Shown in pieces: positions 1-6,501 of a DNA stretch of 7,335 bases. Made by a program: the position numbers and the translations under genes. Positions within the stretch are counted from its first letter, which is position 1; every line of letters starts with the position of its first letter. Source of the stretch: Azoarcus sp. (lineage in GTDB: Bacteria; Pseudomonadota; Gammaproteobacteria; Burkholderiales; Rhodocyclaceae); assembly GCA_031259795.1 (NCBI GenBank), contig JAIRLA010000066.1, positions 1-7,335 on the forward strand. Direction: 5' to 3'. The notes beneath the pieces are model-generated. The model did not search any database and was not told the origin of the DNA. It saw only the letters and a list, made by a program, of their open reading frames with translations.

Positions 1-2
1 CA

Positions 3-47
3 GGGCCGGAGCATCAAATTTTGCGTAATTGCAGGGCGGTAGCCAGA
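3..47 (+). repeat. Inverted repeat, left arm (IS 3' end)
   Basis: This 45-bp arm pairs with 226-270 on the opposite strand at 42 of 45 positions, with mismatches at 42/231, 16/257 and 13/260. It includes the last codons and stop of the transposase remnant and about 11 bp beyond, so it extends well past an ordinary short terminal repeat. Confidence 0.9.
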
Positions 48-235
48 TAATCCGGATTGTACGCAGCGGTTTTGAGTTTTCTGGGCAGGCTGATGGAACG
101 GGAGGTGTCGGCGCGGAGAAGATTCAAGGCAAGACGGCGCAGGAAAGAGAAATTCTGTGCGGCGTTGCGCAGGCGAACGAGGCTGGCATCCTCGCCAAAA
201 GTCATGTCCAGACACCAGTGCAGTGTCTGGTTACC
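14..235 (-). pseudogene. ISAs1-family transposase, C-terminal remnant
   Basis: The minus strand encodes about 70 residues resembling the C-terminal end of ISAs1-family DDE transposases: LHWCLDMTFGEDAS, then a stretch like NFSFLRRLALNLLRAD, then a basic segment and the terminal DYLATAL, with a stop at 16-14. In this family the LHW motif lies just after the last catalytic glutamate. Here the residues before it read MQGGNQT, so that glutamate and all of the N-terminal and central catalytic region are missing. The Met at 244-242 opens the frame but lies in an inverted copy of the element's own 3' end, so it is not a native start. The fragment cannot be an active transposase. The family call rests on remembered motifs, not a search. 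Confidence 0.8.
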
Positions 236-270
236 GCCCTGCAATTACGCAAAATTCGACGCTCCGGCCC
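226..270 (-). repeat. Inverted repeat, right arm (fold-back copy of IS end)
   Basis: This is the inverted partner of 3-47. It joins the transposase frame exactly where the coding match to the family stops. A perfect 8-bp hairpin lies at the joint, with arms 208-215 and 223-230 (ccagacac / gtgtctgg) around a 7-nt loop. The tctgg at the joint also occurs, inverted, at 43-47. That pattern fits a fold-back or template-switch duplication better than a normal transposon end. Confidence 0.85.
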
Positions 271-273
271 CGC

Positions 274-361
274 CTTCTTTTATCCAGCGGCGCTGCGCGC
301 CGGATGGTTGGAAGCCCTCTCCCGGCCTTCGGCCACCCTCCCCCGCAAGCGGGGGAGGGGC
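274..361 (+). repeat. Intergenic repeat module A (hairpin-rich), left copy
   Basis: The module runs from a cttcttttatccagcggcg-type head through ccctctcccggcc to a GC palindrome. The palindrome has a perfect 11-bp stem (336-346 with 349-359, ccctcccccgc / gcgggggaggg) and an AA turn. A smaller ggcc-ttc-ggcc hairpin lies just before it. Related copies occur at 6183-6272 (inverted) and 6322-6408 (same orientation), so it is a dispersed intergenic element. On the minus strand it lies downstream of hisC and could help end or stabilise that transcript, which is an inference. Confidence 0.85.
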
Positions 362-369
362 GTCCATCG

Positions 370-418
370 CAAGAACTCGTCATTGCGAGGCGCGCAGCGA
401 CGACGCGGCGATCCACGC
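370..418 (+). repeat. Intergenic repeat module B, left copy
   Basis: The core is aagaactcgtcattgc at 371-386, followed by gaggcgcgc and ending gcgatccac. Two copies lie in inverted orientation near the right end, at 6093-6132 and 6150-6182. Repeats of the 'cgtcattgcgag...gatccac' type are common in proteobacterial intergenic DNA and often create spurious short ORFs. Here it sits directly after module A, forming a composite A-B unit that ends about 7 bp from the hisC stop. Confidence 0.85.
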
Positions 419-424
419 GGCGGT

Positions 425-1534
425 TCAAGGCCGGCCTATCGGAATGGACTCTTCGTCCGTTTGCAGGATTTCCCGCAGCGCCGCGATCAGCGCCGCGCAT
501 TGCTTGTCGTCTCCCACCGTGATGCGCAGGAATTGTTCGATTCCCGGCGCGTTGAAATGGCGCACGATGATCGCGCGCTGGCGCAGGGCGGCGGCGAGTT
601 TCGCGCCGTCGCGCGCGGGGTGGCGGGCGAAAATGAAATTGGCCGCCGAGGGCGGCGCTTCGAAACCGAGCGCCCGCAATTGCCCGGCCAGCGCTGCGCG
701 GGAAGCCACGACCTTGCGGCGGCTTTCTTCGAACCAATCGCCGTCCTGTACCGAGGCAAGCGCGCCGGCAAGCGCCAGACGGTCGAGCGGATAGGAATTG
801 AAGCAGTTCTTGACCCGTTCCAGTCCGGCGATCAGATCGGGATGGCCGATGGCGTATCCGACCCGCAATCCGGCGAGCGCGCGGCTTTTCGAGAAGGTGT
901 GTACTGTCAGCAGGTTGGGATGGCGACCAATGAGCGCGACGGCGCTCGCTTCGGCGCTGGCGAAGTCGATGTAGGCTTCGTCGACCAATACCACGGCGTC
1001 CGGATTGGCGGCGACGATGCGCTCGACTTCGGCAAGCGGCAGCAGGCGTCCGGTGGGCGCGTTCGGGTTGGGGAAGACAATCGCCCCGGCGCGCTCGCCG
1101 GCGCGGGGGAAATAATCCTCGGCCCGCAGGGTGAAACCGGCGGCGAGCGGAATCCGGCGGTAGGCAATGCCGTAAAGACCGCAATAGACCGGGTAGAAAC
1201 TGTAGGTGACATCCGGCATCCACAGCGGCGATTCGTGTTTGAGCAGGCCGAGGAAAGCATGCGCCAGTACTTCGTCGGAACCATTGCCGACGAAGATTTG
1301 CGCCGGACTCGCGCCGTGATGGGCGGCAAGCGCGGCCTTGAGCGCCCCGGCGTCCGGATCGGGGTAGAGGCGCAATGTCTCGTTCGCGGCGGCGCGGATG
1401 GCGGCGAGCGCCCTGGGCGAAGGGCCGTAAGGGTTCTCGTTGGTATTGAGTTTGACGAGATTGTCGACTCCGGGTTGTTCGCCCGGCTCATAAGGGGTCA
1501 GGCCGCGGGTGGCGGCGCTCCAGAAACGGCTCAT
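425..1534 (-). CDS. hisC: Histidinol-phosphate aminotransferase
   Basis: The 369-residue product is a class I/II fold pyridoxal-phosphate enzyme that transfers an amino group from glutamate to imidazole acetol phosphate, giving histidinol phosphate (cytosolic, histidine pathway). Visible motifs are [15 protein letters not shown] near residues 26-40, GNGSDE at 83-88 (cofactor phosphate region), NPNAPTG at 156-162, VDEAYIDF at 184-191 with the PLP-contacting D185, the Schiff-base lysine K216 in [10 protein letters not shown], and RVGYA at 224-228. Length is normal for the family. The MSRFWS start matches the usual N-terminus of the operon-type betaproteobacterial HisC, although no clear Shine-Dalgarno sequence precedes it. 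The oddity is orientation: it faces away from hisB, whereas this gene normally lies just upstream of hisB in the same direction. Confidence 0.97.
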   Translation of the reverse strand: MSRFWSAATRGLTPYEPGEQPGVDNLVKLNTNENPYGPSPRALAAIRAAANETLRLYPDPDAGALKAALAAHHGASPAQIFVGNGSDEVLAHAFLGLLKHESPLWMPDVTYSFYPVYCGLYGIAYRRIPLAAGFTLRAEDYFPRAGERAGAIVFPNPNAPTGRLLPLAEVERIVAANPDAVVLVDEAYIDFASAEASAVALIGRHPNLLTVHTFSKSRALAGLRVGYAIGHPDLIAGLERVKNCFNSYPLDRLALAGALASVQDGDWFEESRRKVVASRAALAGQLRALGFEAPPSAANFIFARHPARDGAKLAAALRQRAIIVRHFNAPGIEQFLRITVGDDKQCAALIAALREILQTDEESIPIGRP

Positions 1535-1658
1535 GCGGGAAATATGCGTGAATGAGAGATACCGGGAAACGCAATGCGCGAAAAAGCCGTGACGGCGGAT
1601 ACGCCGGAAGGAAAGGCGGGACGTTTTGTTGCGTTCCCCCGATTCCGCGCGCGGGCAA

Positions 1659-1667
1659 TGGTATCAT
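1659..1667 (+). promoter_or_regulatory. Candidate extended -10 promoter for hisB
   Basis: TGGTATCAT matches the extended -10 form TGnTATAAT with one mismatch in the hexamer, 35 bp before the hisB start. No good -35 box is seen at 16-18 bp spacing. A promoter is expected here because hisC upstream reads the other way, so hisB and the genes after it need their own start of transcription. No convincing promoter for the divergent hisC was found in the same 168-bp gap, and no his-leader attenuator with a run of His codons is visible. Confidence 0.4.
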
Positions 1668-1702
1668 GCTCGCCCTGTGTCCTTTCCTTTCGCGGATCGT
1701 CC

Positions 1703-2290
1703 ATGCGTCAGGCCAACGTTACACGCAATACCGCCGAGACCCGCATTTCGGCGCGCGTCGACCTCGACGGCGCGGGGCAAGGCAGGATCGACACCGGCGT
1801 CCCTTTTCTCGATCACATGCTCGACCAGGTGGCGCGGCACGGTCTCATCGACCTCGATATTCATTGCGAGGGCGATATCCACATCGACGATCATCATTCC
1901 GTCGAGGATATCGGCATCGCGCTCGGACAGGCGTTCGCCCGCGCGCTGGGCGATAGACGCGGCATACGCCGCTATGGTCACGCCTATGTGCCGCTCGACG
2001 AGTCCCTCTCGCGGGTGGCGGTCGATTTTTCCGGGCGGCCGGGGTTGTTCTATTTCGTGGATTTCGTCCGCGAGCGCGTCGGCAGTTTCGATGTCGATCT
2101 GACGCGCGAATTTTTCCAGGGCTTTGTCAACCACGCCGGCGTGACGCTGCATATCGACAATCTGCGCGGCGACAACGCCCACCATCAGTGCGAAACCGTA
2201 TTCAAGGCGTTCGGGCGCGCGCTGCGCATGGCCGCGGAGTACGACGACCGCGCCGCGGACATGGTGCCTTCGACCAAGGGCGTGCTTTGA
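1703..2290 (+). CDS. hisB: Imidazoleglycerol-phosphate dehydratase
   Basis: The 195-residue protein dehydrates imidazole glycerol phosphate to imidazole acetol phosphate using a manganese cluster. Metal-binding histidine motifs are clear: [13 protein letters not shown] at 35-47, DDHHSVED at 62-69, and [19 protein letters not shown] at 156-174. [16 protein letters not shown] at 98-113 and the C-terminal PSTKGVL are also typical. It is the short monofunctional form with no N-terminal HAD phosphatase domain, so histidinol-phosphate phosphatase must be encoded elsewhere. I chose the ATG at 1703 because [13 protein letters not shown] matches the family N-terminus. In-frame upstream starts at 1574 and 1658 would add residues unlike the family and would overlap the candidate promoter. 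Confidence 0.97.
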   Translation: MRQANVTRNTAETRISARVDLDGAGQGRIDTGVPFLDHMLDQVARHGLIDLDIHCEGDIHIDDHHSVEDIGIALGQAFARALGDRRGIRRYGHAYVPLDESLSRVAVDFSGRPGLFYFVDFVRERVGSFDVDLTREFFQGFVNHAGVTLHIDNLRGDNAHHQCETVFKAFGRALRMAAEYDDRAADMVPSTKGVL

Positions 2291-2291
2291 G

Positions 2292-2456
2292 ATGGATGTG
2301 TCCGGGTCCGCACTCTTCCTGTTCGCGCCCATTCTTGTATTCATTCCGCGACATAAGTCACCGTCTCGCGCGCCTGTTCCCGCGCCGAAGTGGACTTTGC
2401 GCCGCGCCCCCGGCATCTTTGCTTCCTTTCTCCCTTTTGATGGGCATATGCGATGA
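2292..2456 (+). CDS. Possible small ORF between hisB and hisH (54 aa)
   Basis: An open frame begins one base after the hisB stop and its TGA overlaps the hisH ATG (ATGA), so it fills the whole hisB-hisH gap. The product would be 54 residues: a hydrophobic N-terminal patch (ALFLFAPILVFI, about residues 7-18), then a basic, proline-rich remainder. I recognise no family. Third-position GC by hand count is about 61%, which looks lower than in the neighbouring his genes, and there is no strong ribosome binding site. Related betaproteobacterial operons often carry an extra membrane-protein gene (marC-type) at this point, so this could be a remnant of one, a real leader-type peptide, or chance. I lean towards chance or remnant. 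Confidence 0.25.
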   Translation: MDVSGSALFLFAPILVFIPRHKSPSRAPVPAPKWTLRRAPGIFASFLPFDGHMR

Positions 2457-3085
2457 CCTCCGTGGCCATCATAGATTACGGCATGGGCAACTTGCGTTCA
2501 GTGGCGAAAGCGATCGAGCGCGTCGCGCCGGATCTCGATGTCGAAATCACCGCCGATCCGGCGCGGGTCGCCGCCGCCGGGCGGGTAGTGTTTCCCGGCC
2601 AGGGGGCGATGCCCGACTGCATGCGCGAACTCGACCGGCGCGGCCTGCGCCCGGCGGTGCTCGACGCGGCGGCGGCGAAACCATTCCTGGGCATCTGCAT
2701 CGGTTTGCAGATGCTGTTCGGCCACAGCGACGAGGGCGACGTGCCGTGCCTGGGCATCTTCGCGGGCGAAGTCGCGCGTTTCGGCGCGGACATGACCGGC
2801 GCGGACGGCGCCCGCCTCAAGGTGCCGCACATGGGCTGGAACGAAGTGTGGCGGCGGCGTCCGCACCCCTTGTGGGAAGGCATTCCCGATGGCGAGCGCT
2901 TCTACTTTGTACACAGCTATCATGTGCGTCCCGCCGCCGCCCTGGTCGCCGCCGAAACCGACTATGGCGAACGCTTTACCAGCGCGGTGGAGCGGACTAA
3001 TATTTTCGCCATTCAATTCCATCCCGAAAAAAGCGCCCAGGCCGGGCTGCGTCTATTGTCCAATTTCATCCACTGGGCGCCCTGA
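2453..3085 (+). CDS. hisH: Imidazole glycerol phosphate synthase, glutaminase subunit
   Basis: The 210-residue class I glutamine amidotransferase hydrolyses glutamine and channels ammonia to HisF. The N-terminus [14 protein letters not shown] (4-17) is diagnostic. PGQGAM at 48-53 forms the oxyanion-strand region. The nucleophile is C82 in [11 protein letters not shown], with H190 and E192 of FHPEKS completing the triad. PHMGWN at 125-130 and YFVHSYHV at 151-158 are further family motifs. Length is normal. The start overlaps the end of the small upstream open frame, and only a weak purine stretch precedes it. It acts as a heterodimer with HisF, encoded two genes downstream. Confidence 0.97.
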   Translation: MTSVAIIDYGMGNLRSVAKAIERVAPDLDVEITADPARVAAAGRVVFPGQGAMPDCMRELDRRGLRPAVLDAAAAKPFLGICIGLQMLFGHSDEGDVPCLGIFAGEVARFGADMTGADGARLKVPHMGWNEVWRRRPHPLWEGIPDGERFYFVHSYHVRPAAALVAAETDYGERFTSAVERTNIFAIQFHPEKSAQAGLRLLSNFIHWAP

Positions 3086-3134
3086 ACCACGACGCCCGTT
3101 TCCTCCCTCGCTCACGATTCCTGTCCCGGTTATT

Positions 3135-3887
3135 ATGTTGCTCATCCCCGCCATTGATCTCAAGGACGGTCATTGCGTTCGCCTCAAGCAGGGCGAAATG
3201 AACGATGCCACGGTATTTTCGGAAGCGCCCGCCGACATGGCGCGGCATTGGATCGAACAGGGCGCGCGCCGCCTGCACCTGGTCGACCTGAACGGCGCGT
3301 TCGCGGGCAAGCCCGTCAATAGCAAGGCGATCCGCGCCATCATCGCCGAAGTCGGCGACGACATCCCGGTGCAACTCGGCGGCGGCATCCGCGATCTCGA
3401 CACCATCGAAAAATATCTCGACGAAGGCATTTCCTACGTCATCATCGGCACCGCCGCGGTCAAGAACCCCGGCCTGCTCCATGACGCATGCAGCGCCTTC
3501 CCCGGCCACATCATCGTCGGGCTGGACGCGCGCGACGGCAAGGTCGCCGTCAATGGCTGGTCGAAAATCACCGGCCACGATGTCATCGACCTGGCGCGAA
3601 AGTGCGAGGATTACGGCGTGGAGGCGGTGGTCTACACCGACATCGGCCGCGACGGCATGCTCTCCGGCGTCAATATCGAAGCCACGCTGCGGCTGGCCCG
3701 CGCCCTGCGCATCCCGGTGATCGCCAGCGGCGGCGTGACGAACCTCGCCGACATCGAGGCGCTGTGCGCGATCGAGGACGAAGGCGTGACCGCGGCCATC
3801 ACCGGGCGGGCGATCTACGAAGGCACGCTCGCGTTCGCCGCCGGGCAGGCGCGCGCCGATGAACTCGCCGCCGCGCGGGCGCGTTGA
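3135..3887 (+). CDS. hisA: ProFAR isomerase (HisA)
   Basis: The 250-residue TIM barrel catalyses the Amadori rearrangement of ProFAR to PRFAR. The sequence starts [20 protein letters not shown], placing the first catalytic aspartate at D8. The second is D131 in [15 protein letters not shown]. Phosphate-binding loops are GGGIR (82-86), ASGGV (197-201) and GRAIYEG (224-230). The twofold barrel symmetry shared with HisF is apparent (D8/D131, paired GG loops). The frame is open further upstream to 2889, but the ATG at 3135 gives the conserved N-terminus. A 49-bp gap separates it from hisH, with no strong ribosome binding site. Its stop overlaps the hisF ATG by one base. Confidence 0.97.
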   Translation: MLLIPAIDLKDGHCVRLKQGEMNDATVFSEAPADMARHWIEQGARRLHLVDLNGAFAGKPVNSKAIRAIIAEVGDDIPVQLGGGIRDLDTIEKYLDEGISYVIIGTAAVKNPGLLHDACSAFPGHIIVGLDARDGKVAVNGWSKITGHDVIDLARKCEDYGVEAVVYTDIGRDGMLSGVNIEATLRLARALRIPVIASGGVTNLADIEALCAIEDEGVTAAITGRAIYEGTLAFAAGQARADELAAARAR

Positions 3888-4645
3888 TGCTGGCCAAGCG
3901 CATCATCCCCTGCCTGGACGTCAACGCCGGGCGCGTGGTCAAGGGCACCAACTTCGTCGACCTGCGCGACGCCGGCGACCCGGTCGAAATCGCGCGCCGC
4001 TACGATGAACAGGGCGCGGACGAAGTCACCTTCCTCGACATCACCGCCAGTTCCGACGCGCGCGACATCATCCTCCATGTCGTCGAACAAGTGGCCGGAC
4101 AGGTCTTCATCCCGCTCACCGTGGGCGGCGGCGTGCGCACCGTCGCGGACGTGCGCCGGCTCCTCAACGCCGGCGCCGACAAGGTGAGCATCAACACGGC
4201 GGCGGTCGACAATCCCGAAATCGTGCGCGAGGCCAGCGGCAAGGTCGGCAGCCAGTGCATCGTGGTGGCCATCGACGCCAAGGCGAGCGCGCCGGGCAAA
4301 TGGGAAGTCTTCACCCATGGCGGGCGCAAGGGCGCGGGGCTGGACGCCATCGCCTGGGCGCGGCGGGTCGAAGCGCTCGGCGCGGGCGAAATCCTGCTGA
4401 CCAGCATGGACCGCGACGGCACCCGCAGCGGCTTCGACATCGCCCTCACCCGCGCCGTGGCCGACGCCGTGCACATCCCGGTGATCGCCAGCGGCGGCGT
4501 GGGCACGCTCGAACACCTGGCCGACGGCGTGAGCGCGGGCCGCGCCGACGCGGTACTGGCGGCGAGCATCTTCCACTTCGGCCAGCACACGGTGCGCGAA
4601 GCCAAGGAATTGATGCGCGCGCGCGGCATCGAGGTGCGGCTGTGA
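3887..4645 (+). CDS. hisF: Imidazole glycerol phosphate synthase, cyclase subunit
   Basis: The 252-residue TIM barrel uses ammonia from HisH to convert PRFAR to imidazole glycerol phosphate and AICAR, which feeds purine synthesis. The N-terminus [20 protein letters not shown] has catalytic D11 and K19. The second catalytic aspartate is D130 in VVAIDAKA. Other conserved loops are VGGGVRT (79-85), INTAAV (102-107), [14 protein letters not shown] (171-184) and ASGGVG (201-206). I chose the ATG at 3887, which overlaps the hisA TGA, over the TTG one codon earlier because it gives the standard N-terminus. The overlap suggests re-initiation after hisA. Confidence 0.98.
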   Translation: MLAKRIIPCLDVNAGRVVKGTNFVDLRDAGDPVEIARRYDEQGADEVTFLDITASSDARDIILHVVEQVAGQVFIPLTVGGGVRTVADVRRLLNAGADKVSINTAAVDNPEIVREASGKVGSQCIVVAIDAKASAPGKWEVFTHGGRKGAGLDAIAWARRVEALGAGEILLTSMDRDGTRSGFDIALTRAVADAVHIPVIASGGVGTLEHLADGVSAGRADAVLAASIFHFGQHTVREAKELMRARGIEVRL

Positions 4646-5046
4646 GCGCGGCGGAGGCGGACTGGCTCGACGCCATCCGCTGGGATGCCGCCGGTCTCGC
4701 GCCGGTCATCGCCCAGGAAGCCTCGACCGGCAAAGTCCTGATGCTCGCGTGGATGAACCGCGCCGCGCTGGCGCGCACCGTGGCCACGGGCGAGGCCGTC
4801 TACTGGTCGCGCTCGCGCGGACGCCTGTGGCACAAAGGCGAAGAATCGGGCCACGTCCAGAAAGTGCTCGACATCCGCACCGACTGCGACAGCGACGCGC
4901 TGCTGCTCACCGTCGAACAGGCGGGCGGCATCGCCTGCCACACCGGGCGGCACAGTTGCTTTTTCCGGCGCTACGCCGGCGGCGGCTGGGAAGAAGCCGA
5001 TCCGGTGCTCAAGCCTCCCGAAAACATATACAAGACCCACAAATGA
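4642..5046 (+). CDS. hisI: Phosphoribosyl-AMP cyclohydrolase
   Basis: The 134-residue enzyme opens the adenine ring of phosphoribosyl-AMP, step three of the pathway, with zinc and magnesium. Conserved features are WMN (37-39), [20 protein letters not shown] starting at residue 54, the metal-binding DCDSD at 81-85, and [12 protein letters not shown] at 98-109 with cysteines 99 and 106. The start is a GTG at 4642 overlapping the hisF stop (GTGA), with a GAGG at 4631-4634 seven bases upstream. No ATG gives a full-length protein: the first in-frame methionines (residues 34 and 38) lie inside the conserved core. It is a stand-alone HisI, not an enterobacterial HisIE fusion. Confidence 0.96.
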   Translation: MSAAEADWLDAIRWDAAGLAPVIAQEASTGKVLMLAWMNRAALARTVATGEAVYWSRSRGRLWHKGEESGHVQKVLDIRTDCDSDALLLTVEQAGGIACHTGRHSCFFRRYAGGGWEEADPVLKPPENIYKTHK

Positions 5047-5381
5047 ATGCCGAAACGCCCCCCGGCGACATCCTCGACCGGCTCTCCGCCACGCTCGCCG
5101 CCCGCCGCGGCGCCGATCCGGAAACCTCCTACGCGGCGAAACTCCTCGCCCGGGGGCCGGACGCGATCCTGAAGAAAATCGGCGAGGAAGTCGCCGAACT
5201 CATCATGGCGAGCAAGGACGGCCAGGCAACCGAAATCGTTTTCGAAGCGGCGGACGTGCTTTTCCACGTCATGACGCTGCTCGCCTTCCATGGCCTTTCC
5301 ATCGAAGATGTGCGCCGGGAGCTGGCGCGGCGCGAAGGCACCTCCGGCATTGCGGAAAAACGGGCGCGGCAGGCAAAATAA
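5043..5381 (+). CDS. hisE: Phosphoribosyl-ATP pyrophosphatase
   Basis: The 112-residue all-alpha enzyme belongs to the MazG-like superfamily and releases pyrophosphate from phosphoribosyl-ATP, the step before HisI. The metal-binding pattern is complete: E48, E49 and E52 in [10 protein letters not shown], then E68 and D71 in FEAADVLFH. The N-terminal [24 protein letters not shown] and C-terminal EGTSGIAEK are typical. The ATG overlaps the hisI stop (ATGA), giving tight coupling between the two sequential enzymes that are fused in other bacteria. The frame is open back to 4749, but that upstream part is the shadow of hisI. Confidence 0.96.
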   Translation: MNAETPPGDILDRLSATLAARRGADPETSYAAKLLARGPDAILKKIGEEVAELIMASKDGQATEIVFEAADVLFHVMTLLAFHGLSIEDVRRELARREGTSGIAEKRARQAK

Positions 5382-5407
5382 CCGCGAAATCCCCCAACGA
5401 CCACTCT

Positions 5408-5411
5408 GGAG
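5408..5411 (+). promoter_or_regulatory. Ribosome binding site of the HIT gene
   Basis: GGAG lies seven bases before the ATG at 5419. It fixes the start over the in-frame upstream ATG at 5290, which lies inside hisE. Confidence 0.7.
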
Positions 5412-5418
5412 AACCCCC

Positions 5419-5766
5419 ATGAGCTGCATTTTCTGCAAGATCGTGGCAGGCGAAATTCCTTCCCGGAAAGTATACGAGGATGATCTGGTATACGCCTTCC
5501 ACGACATCCACCCCTTGCGCCCCACGCACATCCTCGTCATCCCCAAGCAACACATCGCCTCGCTCGCCGAAGTGAGCGCCGCCGACGAGCCGGTCCTGGG
5601 ACGCCTGCTGTCGGTGGCGCAAAAACTCGCGGCGGAAAACGGCAGCGCCGGCGGTTTTCGCTGCATCATCAACACCGGCGAGATCGGCGGACAGGAAGTG
5701 CCGCACCTGCACCTGCACATCCTGGGCGGCCCCGAGCCGGTCGGTCCGATGGTCAAGCGCGACTGA
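5419..5766 (+). CDS. HIT-family (Hint-like) nucleotide hydrolase
   Basis: The 115-residue protein is a histidine-triad hydrolase of the Hint/HinT type, which cleaves purine nucleoside phosphoramidates and related adducts; its exact cellular substrate is not evident here. It begins MSCIFCKIVAGEIPSRKVYE, and residues C3 and C6 match the zinc-type cysteines often seen in this subfamily. The body has HILVIPKQH (37-45) and NTGEIGGQEVPHLHLHILGG (85-104). The triad is H96, H98 and H100, with H98 expected as the nucleophile. Length is normal. It follows hisE by 37 bp and precedes tatA, a gene order common in betaproteobacteria, so it is probably co-transcribed with the his genes without being a histidine enzyme. 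Confidence 0.94.
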   Translation: MSCIFCKIVAGEIPSRKVYEDDLVYAFHDIHPLRPTHILVIPKQHIASLAEVSAADEPVLGRLLSVAQKLAAENGSAGGFRCIINTGEIGGQEVPHLHLHILGGPEPVGPMVKRD

Positions 5767-5792
5767 CCTCGCGCGCGACCACCACAACCATC

Positions 5793-5798
5793 AAGGAG
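5793..5798 (+). promoter_or_regulatory. Ribosome binding site of tatA
   Basis: AAGGAG lies seven bases before the ATG at 5806. It is the strongest Shine-Dalgarno sequence in the window, consistent with TatA being needed in many copies. Confidence 0.75.
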
Positions 5799-5805
5799 AA
5801 CAACC

Positions 5806-6051
5806 ATGGCAATCGGCCCAATGCAACTGCTGCTCATCTTGCTGATCGTCGTCCTCATCTTCGGCACCAAGAAACTGCGCAACCTCGGCCAGGATCTGGG
5901 CGGCGCGGTGCGCGGCTTCAAGGAAGGCATCAAGGACGGAGAAACCGCCGCCGACGATCCGCGCCGGATCGCCGCGCAGGACGCCAATCCCCCCGCCAAC
6001 GACGGCGAAACCCAAGGAAAAACCGGCGATGGCGCAGGGAAATCCGTCTGA
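5806..6051 (+). CDS. tatA: Sec-independent translocase subunit TatA
   Basis: The 81-residue inner-membrane protein polymerises to let folded twin-arginine substrates cross the membrane. It has a short N-terminal membrane helix (about residues 6-19, [13 protein letters not shown]), the FGTKKL hinge at 19-24, an amphipathic helix with [21 protein letters not shown] (24-44), and a polar disordered tail rich in D, N, G and A. A polar Q7 near the start of the helix fits TatA; TatB usually has a glutamate there and a longer cytoplasmic region. It lies 39 bp after the HIT gene with a strong ribosome binding site. tatB and tatC normally follow directly but are not here; repeats and an unrelated regulator follow instead. 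Confidence 0.93.
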   Translation: MAIGPMQLLLILLIVVLIFGTKKLRNLGQDLGGAVRGFKEGIKDGETAADDPRRIAAQDANPPANDGETQGKTGDGAGKSV

Positions 6052-6092
6052 TTCCCCGCCATCGCGCGCGCCGCGTAGCCATCCAGTCGGCA

Positions 6093-6132
6093 GTGTGGAT
6101 CGCCACGGTGTCGCGCGCCTTGCAATGACGAG
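6093..6132 (-). repeat. Intergenic repeat module B, first right-hand copy
   Basis: Read on the minus strand it gives ctcgtcattgcaaggcgcgc and ends in ggcgatccac, matching the module at 370-418 with a few substitutions and a short length change. Confidence 0.8.
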
Positions 6133-6149
6133 GCGGGGGGAGCGTCACG

Positions 6150-6182
6150 CCGCCGCACGCCTTGCAATGACGAGTTCTTCCG
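6150..6182 (-). repeat. Intergenic repeat module B, second right-hand copy (partial)
   Basis: Read on the minus strand it contains aagaactcgtcattgc, identical over 16 bp to 371-386. It directly adjoins an inverted module A, so 6150-6272 is a composite A-B unit in the opposite orientation to the one at 274-418. Confidence 0.85.
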
Positions 6183-6272
6183 ACGAACTCCCCTCCCCCG
6201 CTTGCGGGGGAGGGTGGCCCGCCAGGGCCGGGAGAGGGCTTCGTTCCATGCGGAGCGCAGCGACGCTGATTT
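6183..6272 (-). repeat. Intergenic repeat module A, inverted copy
   Basis: Its reverse complement follows the left copy, from an atcagcg-cgctgcg head through gaagccctctcccggcc to the GC palindrome. The palindrome has the same perfect 11-bp stem (6191-6201 with 6204-6214) with TT in the turn. Confidence 0.85.
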
Positions 6273-6321
6273 CTTTGCGGTGGGGCACGGATAGGCGTCC
6301 CCTTCCTTCCCCTACCCCCTC

Positions 6322-6408
6322 TTTAATCAGCGGCGCTGCGCGCCGAATGGCTGGAAACCCTCTCCCGCCCTTCGGGCGCCCTCTCGCCCGCCAAGCGGGG
6401 GAGGGAAC
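6322..6408 (+). repeat. Intergenic repeat module A, direct copy
   Basis: It shares cagcggcgctgcgcgccg with the left copy (286-303) and continues through ggctggaaaccctctcccg to a GC-rich end with gcgggggaggg. The final palindrome is degraded by insertions on its 5' side (ctctcgcccgccaagcg), so its hairpin is weaker. A gcccttcgggc hairpin precedes it. Confidence 0.8.
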
Positions 6409-6501
6409 GGCAAGCGGCTGTGATTGAGGGATGGTCATCCAGCGGCGCTTCCCCGGAATAGAATGTCGCTTTTATTGCGGCGGCGCTCTCCCGGCATAGC
6501 C

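Larger units (their letters stand above)
6052..6501. other. Repeat-filled intergenic region between tatA and iclR-type gene
   Basis: This 450-bp stretch holds no gene I can support. It contains module B at 6093-6132 and 6150-6182, module A at 6183-6272 (all inverted relative to the left-end copies), a second module A at 6322-6408 in the left-end orientation, and a possible truncated start of another (atccagcggcgct) near 6437-6449. Short open frames here are by-products of the repeats. No clear tatB or tatC remnant is visible, nor a classic terminator with a T-run, though the GC hairpins could slow RNA polymerase or protect the tatA transcript end. Confidence 0.8.

Noticed and set aside
274..418. 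CRISPR-like array from repeated short units
   Set aside because: The copies are few, in mixed orientation and without evenly sized spacers; they are dispersed intergenic repeats.
231..1223. Minus-strand open frame of 330 codons overlapping hisC in another frame
   Set aside because: It is arginine-rich low-complexity translation in the wrong frame of hisC and runs into the intergenic repeats.
29..1555. Long plus-strand open frame (508 codons) opposite hisC
   Set aside because: It is antisense to a clear hisC and its translation has no recognisable domain; the GC-rich third positions of hisC keep stops out of the opposite strand.
1574..1702. N-terminal extension of HisB by 43 residues
   Set aside because: The extra residues are unlike the family N-terminus and would cover the candidate promoter; the ATG at 1703 restores the usual start.
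4971..6167. Minus-strand open frame of 398 codons across hisI, hisE, HIT and tatA
   Set aside because: It runs antisense to four well-supported genes and shows no domain of its own.
6029..6438. Short open frames on both strands between tatA and the IclR-type gene
   Set aside because: They are translations of modules A and B, a pattern known to give spurious ORFs, and have no ribosome binding sites or domain signals.
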